NCBI RefSeq assembly: GCF_018131075.1
Contig: NZ_JAFCLS010000015.1
Coordinates: 62,001 to 126,000, forward strand
Origin: Bradyrhizobium sp. JYMT SZCCT0428
GTDB taxonomy: Bacteria; Pseudomonadota; Alphaproteobacteria; Rhizobiales; Xanthobacteraceae
Reading direction: 5' to 3'
Length of the DNA: 64,000 bases
A program made the position numbers and the translations under genes. This document shows, one piece after another, positions 8,323 to 15,356 of this stretch; the first letter of the stretch is position 1; every line of letters starts with the position of its first letter. The notes under the pieces were generated by a model. That model worked only from the letters and a program-made list of their open reading frames with translations. It had not been told where the DNA came from and did not search any database.

Positions 8323-10035
8323 CTAGAGGTTTTTCACGTAACCGGCGTCGATCAGGAGCCGGTTGAAGCGTCGGGCTTCCGCGCCGCCCTTGCAAGCATA
8401 GAACACGCCCTTGCAACGCAGCATGATGCTCTTCTGCTCCGAAAAGGAGGGATCGAGCGGGATGCCGGCGGCCTCCTGGACCACCAGCGGCAGATAGGCC
8501 GCGTCGACGGTTTCCATCACCGCAGGGCTCTTGACCGGTTCGAAGTTGATGGCGTCGATCGCATAATAGGTGGTGAAATAGCGTGGATCGTAACTCTCGA
8601 ATTTCTTGCCGGCGGCGATTTCGTCGATCCCGGGATCGAGAACATGCGACGAGAATTCCGGTTGATGGTCGCCATAGCGCACGATCAGGAACGGCTGCGC
8701 CGGAAATTTCTTCTTCAAGCCGGCGACGAACGCCGCGTAGTCGTTGGCGCTCATGGTCTGCCGGCGCACATATTCATCGACCACCGGCGCGTTGCCGGGC
8801 TTCGACCAGGATGGCGTCAGGTCGGCACGAAACGGCGTCTCCCACGGGAAGTGATTGGCGGCGAGATAGACGAAAATGAACTGCGGGTTCAATGCTGCGT
8901 TCTGCGACAGCAGGTTCAGCGCCTTGTCGTAGAAGAAGCTGTCGGGCTCGATGCCCTTGGCGCCGAGATCGCGTGCATCGTAGAATTTCTGGATGCCGGT
9001 GGTGGTGTGGAAGCCGCGGGCGCTCATGAACGCGCCGTGGGCGGGATAGAGCGAGGTCGTGCTGTAACCGCAGCGGCGCAGCGCGAGCGGCAAGCCGCGC
9101 TCGACGCGGCCCGCTGCGATACGGGTCACGAAGTAGGAAAACCGGCCGAACGAGCGCGATGAAAGCCCGGCCAGCACATTGTATTCGGTGAACCAGCTCG
9201 CCCCGCCGCTGCTTTCGGCCACGAACTTGCGCGCCTTGCCGTCGAAGGAGTCGAAATGGCTGCCGTAGCCCGCCGGAACCTTGACGCCCTGCGCCTGGCG
9301 AATATCGAAGCTCGACTCATCATGGACCATGATGATGTGCGGCCGCCGCCCCGCCGGGGCGCATGAATCCACCAGCGGCAGCTTGAGGCGGCCGGCGGCG
9401 ACGGCGTCGGACTCCATGAAGCCGTAGTTGACGAAATCCGAGACCGCGGTAACGCCGGAACGGGCGAATTTGGACAGATAGCCGTCGGGATAGTAGCCGC
9501 GCCAGGCATCGTCCGGCCAGGCAAAGGCGTATCCCGTGAGCGCGGCAAGGCAGGCGAGCATTCCCGCCAGCGCCGGCAACCGGCGGATCCGGAACGGATC
9601 GAGCCACCACAGCGCATACATCAGCGGAATCGTCACAAGGCCCGCCGAGATTACCGACCAGCGCAGGTTTGGAAAAATCGTAAACAGGAATGCTGCACTG
9701 TCGCGATCGATCACCATCAGATCGACGAAGTTGGCGGTCATTTGCACAACGTCGTGCTTGAGGCGCGACAGCAGCACCAGCACCACCACCAGCGTCAGCG
9801 ACAGCGCACCCGACAGCGCGGGGCGCCGCAGCAGCGCGATGAACAGCAGGTTCAGGATGCCCCAGGAGAGTGCGAAGCACAGGCGCGAGCCGAAATCGGC
9901 CTCGGTCTGCAGCATGATCGCCAGTGCGGCCATCTGCGGCGCGGCGACGGCCAACAGCCGCCATATGCCGATCGCGGCAAGGCCTGCGGTAACCGCAGCG
10001 GTGGCAGAGGAACCTGGGTTTGGCGCGGGCGCCAT
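8323..10035 (-). CDS. LTA-synthase-like membrane phosphotransferase/sulfatase-fold protein, paralogue 2
   Basis: 570 residues. About five N-terminal membrane segments (residues 20-190) precede the periplasmic catalytic domain. The site region RPHIIMVHDESSFDI is near residue 233 and the distal metal motif YGDHQPEFSS near 470. A VFYACKGGAEARRFNRLL tail is shared almost exactly with paralogue 1, which follows 17 bases downstream on the same strand, so the pair is a tandem duplication transcribed together. Expected role: transfer of phosphoglycerol or a similar group outside the inner membrane (for example on periplasmic glucans or O-antigen), which is inference. The ATG at 10035 is the first start; a 261-base gap with no gene lies upstream. 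Confidence 0.8.
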   Translation of the reverse strand: MAPAPNPGSSATAAVTAGLAAIGIWRLLAVAAPQMAALAIMLQTEADFGSRLCFALSWGILNLLFIALLRRPALSGALSLTLVVVLVLLSRLKHDVVQMTANFVDLMVIDRDSAAFLFTIFPNLRWSVISAGLVTIPLMYALWWLDPFRIRRLPALAGMLACLAALTGYAFAWPDDAWRGYYPDGYLSKFARSGVTAVSDFVNYGFMESDAVAAGRLKLPLVDSCAPAGRRPHIIMVHDESSFDIRQAQGVKVPAGYGSHFDSFDGKARKFVAESSGGASWFTEYNVLAGLSSRSFGRFSYFVTRIAAGRVERGLPLALRRCGYSTTSLYPAHGAFMSARGFHTTTGIQKFYDARDLGAKGIEPDSFFYDKALNLLSQNAALNPQFIFVYLAANHFPWETPFRADLTPSWSKPGNAPVVDEYVRRQTMSANDYAAFVAGLKKKFPAQPFLIVRYGDHQPEFSSHVLDPGIDEIAAGKKFESYDPRYFTTYYAIDAINFEPVKSPAVMETVDAAYLPLVVQEAAGIPLDPSFSEQKSIMLRCKGVFYACKGGAEARRFNRLLIDAGYVKNL

Positions 10036-10296
10036 GGGCGGGACGCAACACTACCCGGCGCAATGCAAATGCCTTGGCTGGCGACGGCCAGGAGGCGCAC
10101 GACGCAGCCGGAACCTGGATCGTGTCATGAAAACGTAGTGTAAACGTCATGAACAGGCAATGAATTTGCCGTTGCAACGCAAAGCTTTAGTGAATCCGGC
10201 AGGGCTCCGGCCCACACCGCTGACCTCCAGCCAGCCCCTCGCGCCTCCCTGCCAAGGCGCAGGACCGTCGCGGGCGACCTGAGCCAAGCCAGACCA
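10036..10296. other. Intergenic stretch without recognised gene
   Basis: This 261-base stretch separates the end of the small membrane-protein gene from the start of the paralogue 2 phosphotransferase. It should hold the promoter of the latter (minus strand). I see no RNA gene, repeat or strong hairpin in it. Confidence 0.5.
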
Positions 10297-10431
10297 TCAG
10301 CCCGCCCCGAGGAAAAACAGGATCGCGAAGAATATCGAGACGGCGATCACGATGGTCCACGCAGAGGCGCCCGCGACCCGCATCGCGATCTCCGTCAAGC
10401 TCAGGTCTTCGTCAAACCGGCGGCCGGACAT
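10297..10431 (-). CDS. Small single-pass membrane protein (44 residues)
   Basis: A short reading frame from an ATG (complement of 10429-10431) to a TGA (complement of 10297-10299). The protein has a charged N-terminus (MSGRRFDEDLSLTEIAMRV) and then one hydrophobic helix (WTIVIAVSIFFAILFFL), with no C-terminal domain. Its start overlaps the last 20 bases of the zinc-ribbon gene on the same strand, which suggests translational coupling. I do not recognise a family. The hydrophobicity pattern and the overlap argue that it is a real gene; no homology search was possible. Confidence 0.6.
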   Translation of the reverse strand: MSGRRFDEDLSLTEIAMRVAGASAWTIVIAVSIFFAILFFLGAG

Positions 10432-10636
10432 TGGTCGTCAGCCGCACGACGGCTTCCGATTTCAGCGGGTCGGCAACCGTCCTGGTCTCGATCGCGTTGC
10501 ATTTCGGGCATTCGAAAGTCCGCTCCTCCGACCCGTCAGGCAGTGGCGCTAAGCGGGCCAGCATCATCCGGGTGAGGCACCTGCCGCAGCGCGGCCGTTC
10601 GATCGAGGAAAGGGGGACGTCCGGCATTTTGGACAT
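10412..10636 (-). CDS. Small zinc-ribbon protein (74 residues)
   Basis: The protein has two Cys-x-x-Cys knuckles, PRCGRCLTRMMLAR near residue 15 and FECPKCNAIET near 42, spaced as in a zinc ribbon. Small proteins of this form are common uncharacterised proteins in Bradyrhizobium (recollection of the family, not a search). I chose the ATG at 10636 because GAAGGAAGG sits just upstream of it; an ATG 24 codons earlier would add residues without pattern. It overlaps the 44-residue membrane protein gene downstream. Function unknown; a nucleic-acid or metal-binding role is possible. Confidence 0.65.
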   Translation of the reverse strand: MSKMPDVPLSSIERPRCGRCLTRMMLARLAPLPDGSEERTFECPKCNAIETRTVADPLKSEAVVRLTTNVRPPV

Positions 10637-10783
10637 GATCCTTCCTTCATGCATTTCTCGCCGGCTGGTTTGATCGGGCCCTGCTAGTCGCGGCGCGCCA
10701 AACGGCATCCTGCAAAATGGAGGTTCGCGAGCCCGTTGTGATCCTGTCGGATCGTTCGCCGAATGCGTTCCAGCGTCTGTCCG

Positions 10784-10855
10784 ATACCCGACATAGTGGG
10801 ATTATTTTCTTGCTATGTCCGGTAGTTGACGTACCGTCCGGGAATTATCGGGTAT
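10784..10855. promoter_or_regulatory. Interleaved inverted repeats upstream of the Crp-type regulator
   Basis: ATACCCGA (10784-10791) pairs with TCGGGTAT (10848-10855), and inside it GACATAG (10790-10796) pairs with CTATGTC (10813-10819). Both are perfect. They lie 64-135 bases before the regulator start at 10919, a place where an autoregulatory operator or a structured 5' leader would be expected. Binding is not shown. Confidence 0.4.
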
Positions 10856-10918
10856 CCCGCCAAGGCACCGATAGCTGAGAGTAGTTCGCGCTCCCGCCTG
10901 TCAGCAGGATCGCATTTC

Positions 10919-11614
10919 ATGAACAATCAATTGCTCAGCCTTTTCCCACCGTCCGACATGAAACTTCTCGGTCCGCATTTGAAGGCCGCACAATTCGACC
11001 AGCACCGGGTGTTGTTCGAGGCGGACCAGCGAATCCGCCACGTCTACTTTCCGACCAGCGCCGTGGTGTCGCTCGTGATCACGCTGTCGACCGGCGAAAT
11101 GGTCGAAGCGGCCATGATCGGCAAGGACGGTGTGGTGGGTGCTTCCGCAGCGCTTGACGGCAAGATAGCGGTGAGCCGCGGCATCATTCAGCTCAGCGGT
11201 GAAATCGTCGTATGCGACATCGAAGCCCTGAAATCCGTCGCAATGCAAAGCCCGAAACTGCTTGCCCTGCTCATGCGGCACGAACAAACGGTCTACGCCC
11301 AGGCCCAGCAATCCGCTGCATGTTTTGCCACGCACCAGGTGGAAGCGCGGTTCTGCCGCTGGTTGCTGCGCGCGAGAGATTTGTCCGATAGTGATTACCT
11401 GCCGTTCACGCAGGAATATCTTGGTGAGATGCTGGGTGTCAGACGAACGAGTGTGACCGCGGTGGCCAGGACATTGCAGGAGGCGGGTCTGATCAAATAT
11501 GCCCGCGGCAAGATCCAGATCGTGGATGCAGAAGCGCTGCAGGCGAGTGCCTGCGAATGCTACGGTTCGGTCAAGACGCATTACGAAAGGCTGCTCGGGC
11601 CTCTCAAGAAGTAA
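10919..11614 (+). CDS. Crp/Fnr family transcriptional regulator
   Basis: 231 residues. The N-terminal cyclic-nucleotide-type beta roll spans about 20-140 (VLFEADQRIRHVYFPTSAVVSLV, then GKDGVVGASAALDG), and a C-terminal Crp-type helix-turn-helix is at about 180-210 (YLGEMLGVRRTSVTAVARTLQEAGLI, written here in part). There is no N-terminal Cys cluster, so it is not an oxygen-sensing Fnr. The FPTSAVVSLV block is typical of a rhizobial subgroup lacking clear cAMP ligands. I chose the ATG at 10919 since the 31 residues before it lack family similarity and an AGGA lies ten bases ahead. Target genes are unknown; it is convergent with the small exported protein gene at 11645. Confidence 0.85.
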   Translation: MNNQLLSLFPPSDMKLLGPHLKAAQFDQHRVLFEADQRIRHVYFPTSAVVSLVITLSTGEMVEAAMIGKDGVVGASAALDGKIAVSRGIIQLSGEIVVCDIEALKSVAMQSPKLLALLMRHEQTVYAQAQQSAACFATHQVEARFCRWLLRARDLSDSDYLPFTQEYLGEMLGVRRTSVTAVARTLQEAGLIKYARGKIQIVDAEALQASACECYGSVKTHYERLLGPLKK

Positions 11615-11644
11615 CTGGCAGGCTGATGCGTTGCGGATGCCGCT

Positions 11645-11887
11645 CTATTGGTTGCATGGCCTCAGCGTCTTGACCGCGGTTTCCGCCTCGGCTCGCGTTT
11701 TGTAGATCGTATCGCTGGCCACCGTGATGTTGGGTGTATCGGTGCGAGGGGTCTTGTCGACCACCGTGCAGGTCTTCGTCAGCGAGTTCAGCACGATGTA
11801 GAATGCGGGGACGTTTCCCGCGGGCTGGGCGAGACCGGCACCGTTCAGGCTCAGCACGAACATCGCGCAGAACAGGTTTCGTTTCAT
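11645..11887 (-). CDS. Small exported protein of unknown function (80 residues)
   Basis: The first 20 residues (KRNLFCAMFVLSLNGAGLAQ) form a signal peptide with cleavage after GLA or LAQ. The mature part of about 60 residues contains two Cys, in KTCTVVDKT and at the C-terminal LRPCNQ, which could form a disulphide, and a YKTRAEAETAV helix. GGAGACTGCC precedes the ATG at 11887, which makes the start convincing. The neighbour upstream on the same strand is another small protein gene. I recognise the type as a common rhizobial hypothetical protein but no named domain. Confidence 0.65.
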   Translation of the reverse strand: MKRNLFCAMFVLSLNGAGLAQPAGNVPAFYIVLNSLTKTCTVVDKTPRTDTPNITVASDTIYKTRAEAETAVKTLRPCNQ

Positions 11888-11898
11888 GGCAGTCTCCG

Positions 11899-12081
11899 TT
11901 AGCCGCTTCCGAGGCGAACAAGGCTCAAGGCGAGCACCAGCAGAATCGCGCCGATAAGCCCGCCAAAGAAGGTCCACTTTCTGAGCGGCGTATTGAGGAT
12001 CACCTCGGCGCCTCGCGCCTTGTCGGCGGGATAGGGTTCTTTTGGCGGTGGTGCGGGTTGCGCAGGACCTTCTCTGACCAC
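11899..12081 (-). CDS. Small C-terminal-anchored membrane protein (60 residues)
   Basis: The N-terminal 30 residues are proline-rich and polar (PAQPAPPPKEPYP), followed by one hydrophobic helix near the C-terminus (FFGGLIGAILLVLALSLV). It starts at a GTG (complement of 12079-12081) with GGGAGG seven bases ahead. It lies 11 bases before the small exported protein gene, so the two may form a unit. Function unknown; no domain recognised. Confidence 0.55.
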   Translation of the reverse strand: MVREGPAQPAPPPKEPYPADKARGAEVILNTPLRKWTFFGGLIGAILLVLALSLVRLGSG

Positions 12082-12226
12082 GGGCGTCCTCCCGGTTCAG
12101 GATGCAGTCTTTAAATTGTGCAGCAGCGAACAGTGGCGGAACGCCTTGCCGCGCTTGCTCAACGCGCGGCGAGATTGCCGGTTCCGGCTTCGTGCGTGAC
12201 GCGCGGTGGAAAGCGCCTGAAATGCA

Positions 12227-12943
12227 TCAAGCGGATCTGCCGGGAACCTTGGCGATACCTTCTATGAAGAGATCGAGGATAGCTTCCGCGGTGCCTTCGG
12301 CATCCGCGACGCCCCAGCGCGGAAAATGACCGTCGATATTCATCCGGGCGAAGCCATAGACCAGCGCCCGGCCGGCGATCTGCACCTGTTTCAGGTCCGC
12401 CGAGCGCAATTGCCCCTGCGCAAACGCCTCCGCCAGCGTGCGTTCGGCCAAGTCGATCAGTTCGGCATTGTCCTGCGAGACGCCGGCCGCCTTGTCGTGA
12501 TCAAAAAAGCGCCGGCTGGAAATGATCTCGAAATGGGTCGGGTTCTTCATCGCCCAGCGCAGGTACGCGAGGCCCAGGCTCCGGAACCGGCCCAAGGGAT
12601 TGTTGGGTGGATTGTTGGCTGGATTGTTGGCCGGTGCCTCGGCCAGCGCCGCTTCGATCTCGGCCCGGAACCTGCGCTGCGCCTCCTCGGCGACCGCGTT
12701 CATCAGGGCGTCGCGGCTGGGAAAATGCCGGAACGGCGCCCCGGGCGACACCCCGGCGCGGCGGGCAGCCTCGCGGACACTGACCGCGTCAGGACCGCCC
12801 TCGCCGACCAGTTGCAGCGCGGCGTCGATCAGAACCCGGCGGAGATCGCCATGGTGATAGGGCTTTGGCGCCGGCGCGCGCGCCGTGCGGCGAAGCGGCT
12901 TGGCCGGCAGTTTGACGGAAGGAGGCTTGGCCGAGGAACGCAT
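12227..12943 (-). CDS. TetR/AcrR family regulator (WHG-domain type)
   Basis: 238 residues. The N-terminal TetR helix-turn-helix is at about 35-75 (RRVLIDAALQLVGEGG, VSVREAARRAGVSPGAPFRHF), and the C-terminal part (RFRSLGLAYLRWAMKNPTHFEII) matches the WHG ligand-binding domain. Between them residues near 110 form an NNPANNPPNNP linker made by a 12-base tandem repeat. The ATG at 12943 follows AGGAGGGACG, so I preferred it over one six codons earlier. It is divergent from the heme-type membrane protein gene at 13054, with two 17-bp operators in between, which strongly suggests it represses that gene and itself. Ligand unknown. Confidence 0.87.
   Translation of the reverse strand: MRSSAKPPSVKLPAKPLRRTARAPAPKPYHHGDLRRVLIDAALQLVGEGGPDAVSVREAARRAGVSPGAPFRHFPSRDALMNAVAEEAQRRFRAEIEAALAEAPANNPANNPPNNPLGRFRSLGLAYLRWAMKNPTHFEIISSRRFFDHDKAAGVSQDNAELIDLAERTLAEAFAQGQLRSADLKQVQIAGRALVYGFARMNIDGHFPRWGVADAEGTAEAILDLFIEGIAKVPGRSA
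12597..12632. repeat. Three 12-base tandem units inside the TetR gene
   Basis: The unit GGATTGTTGGCT is repeated three times with changes only in its last two bases. On the coding (minus) strand it encodes three Asn-Asn-Pro/Ala-type steps. Because the unit is a multiple of three, copy-number change would keep the frame and alter the linker between DNA-binding and ligand domains. Confidence 0.85.
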
Positions 12944-12972
12944 CGTCCCTCCTAACATCACCCCCTTGTGAA

Positions 12973-12989
12973 TGTAAGCATCGATTACA
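12973..12989. promoter_or_regulatory. Operator 1, TGTAA-N7-TTACA
   Basis: A 17-bp palindrome TGTAAGCATCGATTACA lies 29 bases before the TetR start. The same half sites and spacing recur at 13016-13032. Placement between divergent regulator and target is the usual one for a TetR operator. Confidence 0.75.
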
Positions 12990-13015
12990 CGGATTGACGA
13001 TGCGTGACGCGCATA

Positions 13016-13032
13016 TGTAACTGATGATTACA
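13016..13032. promoter_or_regulatory. Operator 2, TGTAA-N7-TTACA
   Basis: TGTAACTGATGATTACA, same half sites and same seven-base spacer length as operator 1, centre-to-centre distance 43 bases (four helical turns). It ends 21 bases before the ATG at 13054, so binding would block the promoter of the membrane protein gene. Confidence 0.75.
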
Positions 13033-13053
13033 TTTACTGCAGGGGAACGCGCG

Positions 13054-13677
13054 ATGTCGGAAAGCCGTCAAAACTGGTTCGAAGGCTGGCGGCTGTTCGC
13101 CGTGCTGGCGCTGCCCCTGCTCGCGCTTAGCGTCTGGATCGCCGGCATGCGGCAATTCGAGGTCGATGGCGTGCGCATGGTGATCCGCTTCACGGCGCGG
13201 ACCTCGCTGCTGTTCTTTTGTCTCGCCTTCAGCGCCGCCGCGCTGGCGCGGCTCTGGCCCAACGCCTGGACGCGATGCCAGCGCCGCAACCGCCGCACCC
13301 TCGGCGTGACCTTCGCAGCCTCGCACGGCATTCATGCGGTTGCGATCGCCGCCTTCGCAATGATGGATCCCGCGGGCTACGCGGCCGCGACCTCGCTCAC
13401 CTCCTACATTTTCGGCGGCATCGGCTATGCCGTCATCATCGCGATGACGGCAACGTCATTCGACCGGTCAGCCAAGGCCCTCGGCGCGAGCGCCTGGCGC
13501 AGGCTGCATCTGATCGGCGGCTATTATCTGCTGTTTCAGTTCATGGTCTCGTTCGGCAAGCGAATTCCCGACATGCCGCTATACGCGCTGTTCCTGGTCC
13601 CGCTGCTGGCGGTGTTCGCCTTGCGGATGATCAGCATGGCCGCGGCGCGAACGCCGCGCACGATGCAGGCGGGATGA
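13054..13677 (+). CDS. Ferric-reductase-like heme-binding membrane protein (YedZ/MsrQ-like)
   Basis: About 207 residues with six predicted membrane helices. His residues suited to heme ligation sit in helix starts: SHGIHAVAIAAF near residue 90 and RRLHLIGGYYLLFQF near 150, the pattern of ferric reductase-like transmembrane domains. It probably passes electrons across the inner membrane; a molybdoenzyme partner (MsrP) is not nearby, so a true MsrQ role is unsupported. I chose the ATG at 13054 because GGGGA lies upstream and the ten residues before it are not needed. Regulation by the divergent TetR protein through two operators is likely. Confidence 0.75.
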   Translation: MSESRQNWFEGWRLFAVLALPLLALSVWIAGMRQFEVDGVRMVIRFTARTSLLFFCLAFSAAALARLWPNAWTRCQRRNRRTLGVTFAASHGIHAVAIAAFAMMDPAGYAAATSLTSYIFGGIGYAVIIAMTATSFDRSAKALGASAWRRLHLIGGYYLLFQFMVSFGKRIPDMPLYALFLVPLLAVFALRMISMAAARTPRTMQAG

Positions 13678-13710
13678 CGGCCGCTGCGCCTGCGCGCCCA
13701 TGCGGTGATA

Positions 13711-13947
13711 TCAGATCAGATGAAACGTGCGGCCCAATCGGCGATGAATCGTAATCACGGCGCGATCGACGTCGCTGATCAGGCTGTCGCCGAGCGCGAC
13801 GCTCGGGATTTCCCAGTTGCGGCCGCCGCGGACGCCCGGCACCGGTTGAAGACCGGTGATGCGCGCCGTCTCGCATCCCGGTTGACCGCCAAGCGCCTCG
13901 TTGACGAGTTCGGTCAGCTCCGCGTTGGTCTTGCCGATCGTCGTCAT
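13711..13947 (-). CDS. Small conserved-looking protein of unknown function (78 residues)
   Basis: The reading frame starts at an ATG (complement of 13945-13947) that overlaps the TGA ending the broken dehydrogenase frame (ATGA). The protein begins MTTIGKTNAELTELVNEALGG and carries a VRGGRNWEIPSV and an ISDVDRAVITIHRRL segment; no membrane segment or Cys pair. I do not recognise a domain. The ATGA coupling with the dehydrogenase suggests they were one operon before the dehydrogenase frame broke; translation of this gene may now depend on initiation of its own. Confidence 0.5.
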   Translation of the reverse strand: MTTIGKTNAELTELVNEALGGQPGCETARITGLQPVPGVRGGRNWEIPSVALGDSLISDVDRAVITIHRRLGRTFHLI

Positions 13948-14788
13948 GCTTGCGGCGTCAGGCCAAGGCGCCGGGCGATGATCCTGTCGACGGTGCGCTT
14001 GGGCAGCAGCGCCGCCGCCAACACCTGAAGCGGATCGGGCACGATCGAATAGCGAACCTTGGGATTTGGCAGCGTCAGCGCGTCGAAGATCTTCGCGGCG
14101 ATTTTCTCCGCGGGCAATCCGATCGAACCAAGCTGCAGCATGTAGGCGCGGACCTTTTGCAGCGCCGGAAAGAACGGCGAGTTCGTGTCCGGATATTTCG
14201 ACTTCCTCGGCCTTGCTCCAGATCGGCGTTTTTACTGCGCCGGGCGCGATGATGATGACGTCGATCCCGAACAGCATCAATTCGCGGCGCAGGCTCTCCG
14301 ACAGCCCCTCGATCGCGTGCTTGGAGGCCGCATAGGCCGACGTCATCGGGACGCCATTTTTCCCCGAGACCGAGGAGATCATGACGACGCGCCCCTTTGG
14401 TCCCTTCAGTGACGGATCGGCGCCAAGCAGCGGGCCGAACGCCTGCGATAACCGGCCCGATCACATTGACCTCCATCTGGCGGCGGAATTCGTCGGCCGC
14501 GAGTTCAAGCACCGGACCCGCCACCGCGATGCCGGCATTGTTGACGAGGCCGGCGAGCGTTTCGCCGCTCAATTGGCTGCGCACCTCGCGCGCGGCGGCC
14601 AGCACCGCGGCCTCGTCGGTGACGTCGAACAGCAGCGGCGTGAAATTGGCGCCGAACTCAACCCTGAGGCGGTCCGCGTCGGCCTGCTTGCGCACGCTGC
14701 CGAACACGCGAAAGCCACGATCGAGCAGCAGTTTCGCGGCAGCCCAGCCGATGCCGGTGGATGCACCGGTGATGACGACGGATCTCAT
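13944..14788 (-). pseudogene. Short-chain dehydrogenase/reductase with two frameshifts
   Basis: The gene begins MRSVVITGASTGIG (cofactor loop TGxxxGIG) at 14788 with a GGGGGAGAC upstream, and continues to NNAG near residue 85. The frame then shifts near 14446: the expected Gln-Ala-Phe segment continues in another frame, which reads VVMISSVSG and the catalytic SAYAASKHA (Tyr and Lys) until about 14190. There a second shift occurs, and the C-terminal part (YPDTNSPFFPALQKV to RRLGLTPQA) runs in the third frame to the TGA at 13944. Without the shifts it would be a full-length, about 280-residue SDR enzyme. The first shift looks like loss of about five bases, not a homopolymer slip, which favours true decay. 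Confidence 0.8.
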
Positions 14789-15356
14789 GATTGTCTCCCC
14801 CTCCGTGAGGCGGGGTTGATGTAATCCGGATCGAGAGAAGTGCAATGCGCGGCGGCGGCGGCCAAAATTCCCGTCACGACGGCGCGCGCGCCCGCCCTCC
14901 GTTCTTGCAGGAGGGGTGAGGAACGCAAGTCCGGCCTTAACAGAATTCATCGTGAAAAAATCCTTAGCGCGCGCGTCATGGACCGCCTCCTCGGCAGTGG
15001 AGCACGCTTGATGGCCTGTTGTCGGAGCGCTTCGCCTTCGAACGGTTTGGGAGGATAGCTGCCAGTCAAAATACCGGAAACGGCGCAAATCGCGCGAATG
15101 CCAGCGGTCAGGCGCTGGTCACGGCGCAATATAACGGCATGCAACGTCGCGCTGCGTGGTAAAGCAATCAGGAATGCAAAGCGGACAATGTTCGGCGCAC
15201 GCATGCGGCGAATTTCGCGACAATGGTTGCGAATTTCGCAATTGCCTGTTTTCAGTGCTGTCGTTCCGCATTTCTACGGGCTTTCCCTTAACACTCGCGA
15301 AAGACCGCACTCGCCATTGTGCGTGCTGAAATTGAAACAACAAACAGGCCGCCACA
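14789..15356. other. Long intergenic region with a direct repeat
   Basis: This 568-base stretch has no convincing gene: open frames in it lack family features and ribosome binding sites. It holds the promoters of the broken dehydrogenase (minus) and of DUF2336 (plus). The only clear structure is GCGAATTTCGC at 15208-15218, repeated exactly at 15229-15239, a 21-base period that puts both copies on the same face of the helix. Each copy is itself nearly palindromic. It could be a regulator site for the DUF2336 gene. Confidence 0.5.
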
